Of a stretch of DNA of 15,313 nt, positions 1 to 4,678 are shown piece by piece. Under the pieces are notes generated by a model. It searched no databases, was not told the origin of the DNA, and worked only from the letters and a program-made list of their open reading frames with translations. Made by a program: the position numbers and the translations under genes. This DNA is from Bacillota bacterium (lineage in GTDB: Bacteria > Bacillota > Clostridia > Lachnospirales > WQUN01): contig WQUN01000052.1 in assembly GCA_009782085.1 (NCBI GenBank), forward strand, positions 1-15,313, read 5' to 3'. Each line of letters begins with the position of its first letter. Position 1 is the first letter of the stretch.

Positions 1-47
1 GCCGTTCCACTCCATTGGCACTATTTGAAATGTATATTGTTGCAAGC

Positions 48-75
48 TCGGCGCGCCGGGGTCGGCGCGCCCTAC
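48..75 (-). repeat. GTAGGG-led GC hairpin repeat
   Basis: The 8-base palindrome GGCGCGCC occurs at 50-57 and again at 64-71, each preceded by TC, so the two copies are both direct and inverted repeats and can form a hairpin. On the minus strand the element opens with TGTAGGG, the same opening as the hairpin repeats at 9945, 10027 and 10112. It is probably a dispersed non-coding repeat; it has no T tract that would make it a standard terminator. Confidence 0.5.
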
Positions 76-178
76 ATTCGTTGTGTAATTTGTATGTTCA
101 TGCGTTGTCGTGCCCACGGCTGTCTTTTCAGTTTACCGCCCGGTTCAAAAATGCTATATTTATACCGGAGTGCGAAAA

Positions 179-263
179 CATTAACCTCCTCTGTCGCCGA
201 TTCGCCGCAGAAGCGTTCGTCGAATCGGCTCGTTGTCGGCAAATGTTTTCTTCATCCGGTATA
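179..263 (-). repeat. Copy A of duplicated micro-ORF/RBS module
   Basis: Read on the minus strand this runs ATACCGGATG, then AAAACATTTGCCGAC, an inserted block, and AGGAGGTTAATG. The same blocks occur at 11142-11189, between two operon genes. Copy A has about 40 extra bases containing a 9-bp inverted repeat (GCCGATTCG/CGAATCGGC). In frame, the ATG at 255 opens a 24-codon frame starting MKKTFADN, ending IGDRGG and stopping at 181-183. Copy B encodes MLKTFADDIGG in the same register. No obvious gene follows the AGGAGG here, so this copy may be a relic of a lost operon junction. Confidence 0.55.
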
Positions 264-330
264 GAACATGTATACCAAGATTCGTATTAGCAACCGTTCC
301 GGAAGCGTCCGGCGAGGGGAGTAATCGCAT

Positions 331-975
331 ATGGTCTACGCCAAGGATCTCTGGTACTATCTTCTCTCCGTCCCGGGGGCGGTCTGCGCCCTCGGCCTGC
401 ACGAGTATGTGAAGGCGCTGGTGAGCTTCCGGCAGGGCGACCCTCTTCCGAAACTGCGCGGACGCCTTCGCGCGAACCCGTTTTCGCACCTGGATCCGCT
501 GGGCCTCGTCGTCATGCTCGCTGCCGGCTACGGCTGGGCCAGGCCGGTCCCCGTCTCCGCGACATACTACAGGGACAGGAAATCGGGAACGCTCATCACG
601 CACGTCTTCCCGATACTCGTGTGCATCGTGGTCAGCTGCGCCGCGGCCACTTTGCTGGCCCTTTACAAGTATTTCCTGCTGAACTCCGGCGCGCCGCTCC
701 AAGGCGGCATGTGGAATTTCAACTTCGCGGTCTACCGGATGATATTCCTGTTCGTCAGGGCGAATTTAGCCGTGGCCTTTCTGAATATCCTGCCCGTGTA
801 CCCGCTGGACGGGAACGCGGTTTTGGCGGCGTTCCTGTCGCCCGAAAACGCCGTCAAACTGAAGGCGCTGGAGCGGCTGACGCAGCTGATACTGCTGTTC
901 GCGCTGGCCGCCGGGCTTTTTGGCATGGCGATCGACCCGCTGATCATGACGCTGCTGAAGTTTGCCGCTTTATGA
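331..975 (+). CDS. Site-2 protease (M50) family membrane protein, apparently inactive
   Basis: The product is a 214-residue multi-pass membrane protein of the YwhC-like M50 family, which normally cuts substrates within the membrane. Family landmarks are present in order: a first hydrophobic segment ending LHEYVKAL (residues 23-30), NPFSHLDPLG near 50-59, and a later LPVYPLDGN (154-162) with the aspartate that normally coordinates zinc. The zinc motif should read HExxH, but the second histidine is lysine (H24, E25, K28). The PPLDG-type motif is also altered (YPLDGN). Length is normal and the frame is intact, so this is a substitution and not decay by frameshift. The start is the ATG after GAGGGGAG. 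It may be a pseudoprotease with a binding or scaffolding role. The family is fairly certain; loss of activity is inferred from the missing ligand. Confidence 0.8.
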   Translation: MVYAKDLWYYLLSVPGAVCALGLHEYVKALVSFRQGDPLPKLRGRLRANPFSHLDPLGLVVMLAAGYGWARPVPVSATYYRDRKSGTLITHVFPILVCIVVSCAAATLLALYKYFLLNSGAPLQGGMWNFNFAVYRMIFLFVRANLAVAFLNILPVYPLDGNAVLAAFLSPENAVKLKALERLTQLILLFALAAGLFGMAIDPLIMTLLKFAAL

Positions 976-1013
976 GAAAGATAAAGATCGGCAACGCGGA
1001 TTTTGCGGATTAA
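972..1013 (+). other. 13-codon ORF overlapping the M50 stop
   Basis: An ATG overlaps the M50 stop codon in an ATGA arrangement and opens a frame encoding MRKIKIGNADFAD before TAA. The overlap is typical of translational coupling, and the peptide looks like the beginning of a longer protein. It could be the stub of a truncated downstream gene, or chance. There is no independent support for translation. Confidence 0.25.
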
Positions 1014-1054
1014 TATCGAATTTGCGCGGATAAATGCTCTTTGTTAAAAAAATG

Positions 1055-1083
1055 TTTATCTCTTTCGATTTCCGTGATATACT
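1055..1083 (+). promoter_or_regulatory. Candidate promoter for gap
   Basis: TATACT at 1078-1083 is a good -10 box and follows TTTATC at 1055-1060 by 17 bases; the -35 is a poor match. Transcription from about 1090 would give a leader of roughly 150 bases that contains the inverted-repeat element at 1144-1215. Confidence 0.35.
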
Positions 1084-1143
1084 AATACAGGATATATTCA
1101 CCAGGTTCGCGGAGATACTAACAGTCGGTACGCGGCCGTACAT

Positions 1144-1215
1144 GAGTACCCACGGAAACCAAGTTATCCTCAGAATGACAGGCACGGAGCGGCTTTCGGG
1201 TTTCCGCGGGAACTC
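1144..1215 (+). repeat. Leader inverted-repeat element, copy 1 (before gap)
   Basis: The left arm GAGTACCCACGGAAACC (1144-1160) pairs with the right arm GGTTTCCGCGGGAACTC (1199-1215) at 15 of 17 positions. A second copy lies at 7122-7210 before uvrB. The same two arm positions mismatch in both copies, and the bases around both outer ends also match (ATGAGT before, CTC-ACA after). The interior is partly conserved (ATGAC followed by a G/C-rich run and CTTTCGG). It could be a MITE-like dispersed element or a structured leader. The ribosome binding site AAAGGAGG follows within 15 bases. Confidence 0.7.
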
Positions 1216-1238
1216 CACATTTCAAAGGAGGAATTTGC

Positions 1239-2249
1239 ATGGTGAAAGTAGGCATCAACGGCTTTGGGCGCATCGGGCGCCTGGTTTTCAGGAGCTCCCT
1301 GTCCAAGCCGGACGTGAGCGTCGTCGCGATAAACGACCCGTTCATCGACCTGGACTACATGGTCTACATGCTCAGGTACGACTCGGTGCACGGCCGGTTT
1401 AGCGGCGAGATCTCGGTCAGGGACGGCAAGCTCGTCGTCAACGGCAAGGCCATCAGCGTCTACAACAGCCTGAAACCCGAGGAGATACCCTGGGGCGACG
1501 CCGGGGCCGACTACGTCGTGGAGTCCGCCGGCAAGTTTACCACCGTGGGCGACGCCTCCGCCCACATCAAGGGCGGCGCGAAGAAGGTCATCATCAGCGC
1601 CCCGTCGAAGGACGCGCGCATGTTCGTCATGGGCGTGAACCACAAGGAGTATACGAAGGACCTGACCGTCGTCTCGAACGCCTCCTGCACCACTAACTGC
1701 CTAGCGCCTCTGGCGAAGGTCGTGAACGACAGCTTTGGCATGGCCGAGGGTCTTATGACGACCGTCCATTCCACCACCGCCACCCAGCTTACCGTGGACG
1801 GCCCGTCCAAGAAGGACTGGCGCGGAGGCCGCGCCGCGTCCGCGAACATCATCCCCTCCTCCACCGGCGCGGCGAAGGCCGTGGGCGAAGTCATCCCGGC
1901 GCTGAAGGGCAAGCTCACGGGCATGTCCTTTCGCGTGCCGACGATCGACGTGTCCGTCGTCGACCTGACCTGCCGCCTGGAGAAGGCCGCATCCTACGAC
2001 GAGATAAAGGCCGCCATGAAAAAAGCCTCCGAGGGCGAGCTTAAGGGCATCATGGCCTACACCGAGGACATGGTCGTCTCGTCCGACTTCATCGGCGAGG
2101 CATGTACCTGCATCTTCGACGCCGACGCGGGCATATCCCTGAACCCGAACTTCGTGAAGCTCATCGCCTGGTACGACAACGAGTGGGGCTATTCCAACAA
2201 GGTCGTCGATCTGATAGAGCATATGGCCAAGGTGGACGCGCAGGCGTAA
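1239..2249 (+). CDS. gap: Glyceraldehyde-3-phosphate dehydrogenase, type I
   Basis: This 336-residue enzyme oxidises glyceraldehyde 3-phosphate to 1,3-bisphosphoglycerate with NAD+ in cytosolic glycolysis. The N-terminal Rossmann motif is GINGFGRIGR (residues 5-14), and D33 at the end of the second strand points to NAD over NADP. The active site SNASCTTNC places the catalytic cysteine at C150, with its partner histidine at H177 in TTVHSTTATQ. Length and end (WYDNEWGYSNKVVDL) are normal. The start ATG follows AAAGGAGG with ideal spacing. No phosphoglycerate kinase or triose-phosphate isomerase follows, so it is separated from the usual glycolytic operon. It shares its leader element with uvrB. 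Confidence 0.98.
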   Translation: MVKVGINGFGRIGRLVFRSSLSKPDVSVVAINDPFIDLDYMVYMLRYDSVHGRFSGEISVRDGKLVVNGKAISVYNSLKPEEIPWGDAGADYVVESAGKFTTVGDASAHIKGGAKKVIISAPSKDARMFVMGVNHKEYTKDLTVVSNASCTTNCLAPLAKVVNDSFGMAEGLMTTVHSTTATQLTVDGPSKKDWRGGRAASANIIPSSTGAAKAVGEVIPALKGKLTGMSFRVPTIDVSVVDLTCRLEKAASYDEIKAAMKKASEGELKGIMAYTEDMVVSSDFIGEACTCIFDADAGISLNPNFVKLIAWYDNEWGYSNKVVDLIEHMAKVDAQA

Positions 2250-2307
2250 AATGGCCGGCGGCCATTTTACCCCTGCGCGCGGGCCAAATGGGAATGCGCG
2301 TATTCCC
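2247..2307 (+). terminator. Hairpins between gap and the alcohol dehydrogenase
   Basis: TAAAATGGCC (2247-2256) and GGCCATTTTA (2260-2269) form a perfect 10-bp stem with a 3-base loop, and the left arm contains the gap stop codon. A second, near-palindromic hairpin with arms GGGAAT (2290-2295) and ATTCCC (2302-2307) follows. A short TTTT lies inside the first stem, with no long T tract after it. It could attenuate transcription between the genes or protect the 3' end of the gap message. Confidence 0.4.
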
Positions 2308-2329
2308 GCCCGGCCCCTGGAGGTAAAAA

Positions 2330-3472
2330 ATGAGCGGAAAATACGAATATTTCATGCCGACCCGGCTGTTTTTCGGCGGCAGCGTCAGGGAATTCGCCGC
2401 CGAATTCGCCGGGGACCGGTCGTATCAAAAACGAACTCCGTCCCAATCAGCCGGGTTCGGCCGAAAGGCCCTTATTGTCACGGGAAAGTCCTCCGCGAAA
2501 AACGGCGCGCTGGACGACGCGGCATACTGCCTCTCCCAAAACGGCTTGGAATACGCCGTTTTCGACAGGACGGAGGAGAACCCCTCCCTCGAAAACGCCG
2601 ACGAGGCCGCGAAAGCGGGCCTTGACGCTGGCTGCGACTGCGTGGTCGCGATAGGCGGCGGCTCGCCGATGGACCTAGGCAAGGCCGCGGCGGTTTTGCT
2701 CGCCAACCCGGACAAAAAGGCCAAGGACCTGATACAGCCCGGGGAGTACGCCCACGTCCCGCTCTACGCGGTGCCGACCACGGCCGGCACGGGCTCCGAG
2801 ACCACGCCGTATTCCATACTTACGCTCCACGAAAAGCAAACCAAGTCCTCCATCGGGGCAAACGTCTTCTTCGGTAAGGCGTTCCTGTGCGCACGGTATA
2901 CGGATAACCTGCCTGAGGCCGTGACTCTCTCCGCGGCCGTGGACGTGCTCGCGCACCTGTGCGAGGGCTATCTGTCGTCCAAGGCGTCTCCGTTTTCGGA
3001 CATGCTGGCGGAGGGCGGGTTCGCATCCTTCGCTGAATGCGTCCCGGCCCTTAAAGCGCGCGCGTTTGACGCGCCGTTCCGGGAAAAGATGCTGCGGCTG
3101 TCGTCTTTGGCCGGCGTCGTCATAGCCCAGGCCAGGACGTCGCTCCCCCACGCCATGGGCTACGCGATGACCTACTTCAAGCATATGCCCCACGGCTTCG
3201 GCACGGGGATCTTACTGGGCGAATACCTGAAATTCCACCCCGACCGCGAAAAAGTCGGGAGATTCCTGCGTCTGGCCGGGTTTGCCTCGGCGGACGGGGT
3301 GAAAGAGCTCGTCCTGTCGTTCACGGAGCGGCCGCCGTCGCTCACGCCGGCGGAGATTGAGGACTTTTCGCGCAAGCTCTACGAGAACAAGGCGAAGCTG
3401 GCGATACACCCGGGGTTGGTGGAACTGGAGGATATTAGGGAAATGTACAGGAGAAGTACAGTGACAATCTGA
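2330..3472 (+). CDS. Iron-containing alcohol dehydrogenase
   Basis: This 380-residue protein of the group III (Fe-dependent) alcohol dehydrogenase family should be a cytosolic NAD(P)H-linked aldehyde/alcohol oxidoreductase. It has the dinucleotide motif GGGSPMDLGK, the PTTAGTGSE segment, and the metal ligands in AAVDVLAHLCEG (Asp, His) and SLPHAMGYAMTYFKHMPHG (two His). The start ATG follows GGAGG by 6 bases. Compared with my memory of the family, about 14 residues (SYQKRTPSQSAGFG, roughly 31-44) seem inserted between the first domain start and the RKALIVTGKSSAK strand. It sits 80 bases after gap and could recycle NADH in fermentation. The substrate cannot be told from sequence. Confidence 0.93.
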   Translation: MSGKYEYFMPTRLFFGGSVREFAAEFAGDRSYQKRTPSQSAGFGRKALIVTGKSSAKNGALDDAAYCLSQNGLEYAVFDRTEENPSLENADEAAKAGLDAGCDCVVAIGGGSPMDLGKAAAVLLANPDKKAKDLIQPGEYAHVPLYAVPTTAGTGSETTPYSILTLHEKQTKSSIGANVFFGKAFLCARYTDNLPEAVTLSAAVDVLAHLCEGYLSSKASPFSDMLAEGGFASFAECVPALKARAFDAPFREKMLRLSSLAGVVIAQARTSLPHAMGYAMTYFKHMPHGFGTGILLGEYLKFHPDREKVGRFLRLAGFASADGVKELVLSFTERPPSLTPAEIEDFSRKLYENKAKLAIHPGLVELEDIREMYRRSTVTI

Positions 3473-3507
3473 CTTATTCTAAGTGGAATTCTTTATTATC
3501 ATTAATC

Positions 3508-3540
3508 ATGGCTGCCGGTTTACGGCGGCCATTGTTTTTT
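3508..3540 (+). terminator. Rho-independent terminator after the alcohol dehydrogenase
   Basis: The arms ATGGCTGCCG and CGGCGGCCAT form a 10-bp stem (one G-T pair) with a 5-base loop, followed by TGTTTTTT. This is a textbook intrinsic terminator 35 bases after the stop codon, and it closes the gap/alcohol dehydrogenase unit. Confidence 0.9.
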
Positions 3541-3556
3541 CGCCAGTCCTTATATA

Positions 3557-3593
3557 TTTATCAATACCAAATAAAATCATTATATTTGGTATT
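3557..3593 (+). promoter_or_regulatory. Palindromic operator overlapping a candidate promoter of the XRE gene
   Basis: AATACCAAATA (3563-3573) and TATTTGGTATT (3583-3593) form a perfect 11-bp inverted repeat with a 9-base spacer. It overlaps a possible promoter, TTTATC (3557-3562), 17 bases, TTATAT (3580-3585). A dyad covering a promoter directly before an XRE regulator is the usual layout for self-repression. A second possible -10, TATACT, lies at 3620-3625. The core word TTGGTAT recurs in the mazE promoter (3934-3940). Confidence 0.6.
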
Positions 3594-3643
3594 GCCAATA
3601 TGTTAAATTCCCTTTCGAATATACTTTTTCCGAGGGGATCAGA

Positions 3644-3889
3644 ATGAAAAAAAGAAGCCTGCCTCTGGGCAATCGAAACATTATCGGCGCCCGGGTCACC
3701 GAAGCGCGTAAAAACATCGGTATGAAACAGGTGGAATTGCTGGCCAAGCTCCAGACATCGGGCGTGGATATCAGCATTCCGGCGCTCTCTCTGTTGGAAG
3801 GTCAAAAACGGCCTGTTTCGGACATCGAATTGGACGCATTGGCGGACGTTTTATGTGTGTCCGTCGATTGGCTGATGGGCAGACAGTGA
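3644..3889 (+). CDS. XRE-family helix-turn-helix regulator
   Basis: This is an 81-residue DNA-binding protein. A single HTH_3 domain covers about residues 15-77: GARVTEARKNIGMKQVELLAKL, the recognition region ISIPALSLLEGQKRPVS, and the closing helix LDALADVLCVSVDWLMG. There is nothing beyond the domain, so it is a stand-alone repressor type. The start ATG follows GAGGGG. The palindrome at 3563-3593 is its probable operator, and because the half-site word recurs in the mazE promoter it may also control the toxin-antitoxin genes downstream. The DNA is AT-richer than its surroundings. Confidence 0.88.
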   Translation: MKKRSLPLGNRNIIGARVTEARKNIGMKQVELLAKLQTSGVDISIPALSLLEGQKRPVSDIELDALADVLCVSVDWLMGRQ

Positions 3890-3916
3890 AAAGCGGTGAA
3901 GCCCCATTATCAATTA

Positions 3917-3945
3917 TTTACAAATGTAGATACTTGGTATATACT
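3917..3945 (+). promoter_or_regulatory. Promoter of mazEF
   Basis: TTTACA (3917-3922), a 17-base spacer and TATACT (3940-3945) form a strong sigma-A-type promoter in the gap between the XRE gene and mazE. The predicted start is near 3952, leaving a leader of about 15 bases with AAGGAG at 3953-3958. The word TTGGTAT at 3934-3940 abuts the -10 and matches the half-sites of the upstream operator. Confidence 0.7.
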
Positions 3946-3966
3946 GTCCCGCAAGGAGATGAGCCA

Positions 3967-4251
3967 ATGTTCACTACGATACAGAGGTGGGGGAACAGTC
4001 AAGCTGTCCGTTTACCGAAAACCGTTTTGGAAACCTTATTTCTTCATGAAAACGATCCGGTCGAAATAACAACCGAAAACGACACCATTGTCATAAAAAA
4101 AACCACGCGCAAACACCGCGCGAAAAAGAGCCTTGAAGAAAGGCTCGAGGAATTTTACCAAAAACCGATCGACGAAATCCTCGCGGACGACTCTTTGTAC
4201 AGTCCGGCGGAATACGACTGGGGAAAGCCCGCGGGAAAAGAGGTGTGGTGA
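3967..4251 (+). CDS. mazE: MazE-like antitoxin (AbrB fold)
   Basis: This 94-residue antitoxin binds and neutralises the downstream RNase toxin and probably represses their shared promoter. The N-terminal swapped-hairpin AbrB/MazE domain is clear (TTIQRWGNSQAVRLPKTVLE, then PVEITTENDTIVIKK). The acidic, less ordered tail (about 50-94) is the part that normally wraps the toxin. The start chosen is the ATG after AAGGAG; an in-frame start further upstream would lie inside the XRE gene. The stop overlaps the toxin start (TGATG), so the two are translationally coupled. Confidence 0.92.
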   Translation: MFTTIQRWGNSQAVRLPKTVLETLFLHENDPVEITTENDTIVIKKTTRKHRAKKSLEERLEEFYQKPIDEILADDSLYSPAEYDWGKPAGKEVW

Positions 4252-4583
4252 TGCCGTATGTACCGGATCAGGGGGATATCGTCGTCATGGATTTCGACCC
4301 CCAGACAGGCTTTGAGCAAAAAGGGCGGCGGCCGGCTTTGGTGGTCAGTAACAATAAGTATAACAGACACTGTAAGATGGCTATGGTATGCCCGATAACC
4401 AATACCGATAAAGATCACCCTTTTCATATACGGCTTGATAAGGGCACGCATACCGCCGGAGTCATACTCTGCGACCAGGTGCGCGCGTTGGACATAACCG
4501 CCAGGAACGCGGTTTATGCGGAATCTGTCGCGGATGAAATTGTGGAGGAAGCTATAGATCTGATATGTTCATTCGTTGAGTGA
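4251..4583 (+). CDS. mazF: MazF/PemK-family endoribonuclease toxin
   Basis: This 110-residue toxin should cut single-stranded mRNA at short specific sites and stop growth when the antitoxin is lost. Family landmarks are GDIVVMDFDP at the N-terminus, GRRPALVVSNN with the catalytic arginine (R27, matching R29 of the E. coli enzyme), and VCPITNT with the catalytic threonine (T50, matching T52). Both key residues are intact, so it is probably active. The start is the ATG at 4251, which shares its A with the mazE TGA; two GTG codons just upstream are less likely. The cleavage sequence cannot be read from the protein. Confidence 0.93.
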   Translation: MPYVPDQGDIVVMDFDPQTGFEQKGRRPALVVSNNKYNRHCKMAMVCPITNTDKDHPFHIRLDKGTHTAGVILCDQVRALDITARNAVYAESVADEIVEEAIDLICSFVE

Positions 4584-4618
4584 ATAAACGGGAAATAATT
4601 ACATTTTGTGCGACAAAT

Positions 4619-4678
4619 ATTTTCACATCCCGGACAAAGAATATATTCGAAGTCTACAACTTACAAGGATGTGAAAAT
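4619..4678 (+). promoter_or_regulatory. 12-bp inverted repeat ending at the wall-hydrolase start codon
   Basis: ATTTTCACATCC (4619-4630) and GGATGTGAAAAT (4667-4678) are a perfect inverted repeat with a 36-base spacer. The right arm takes in the ribosome binding site (AAGGAT) and ends at the base before the GTG start. In mRNA it would hide the ribosome binding site; if transcription starts after the TATATT at 4642-4647, it would instead act as a DNA operator. Either would control the hydrolase. Confidence 0.55.

Larger units (their letters stand above)
1..330. other. Intergenic stretch without a convincing gene
   Basis: No open frame here resembles a known protein. The two overlapping plus-strand frames (91 and 79 codons) have no clear ribosome binding site and rare-looking composition for this genome. 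The stretch holds a GTAGGG-led hairpin repeat at 48-75 and a duplicated module at 179-263, both listed separately. A plausible ribosome binding site (GAGGGGAG, about 313-320) precedes the next gene. Nothing else is recognisable. Confidence 0.6.

Noticed and set aside
181..702. A 173-codon minus-strand frame across the M50 gene start
   Set aside because: It is antisense to a good gene and has no domain; only its last 24 codons match the duplicated module, which is reported on its own.
4245..4253. GTG codons at 4245 and 4248 as the mazF start
   Set aside because: The ATG at 4251 gives the usual TGATG overlap with mazE and good spacing from AAAAGAGG.
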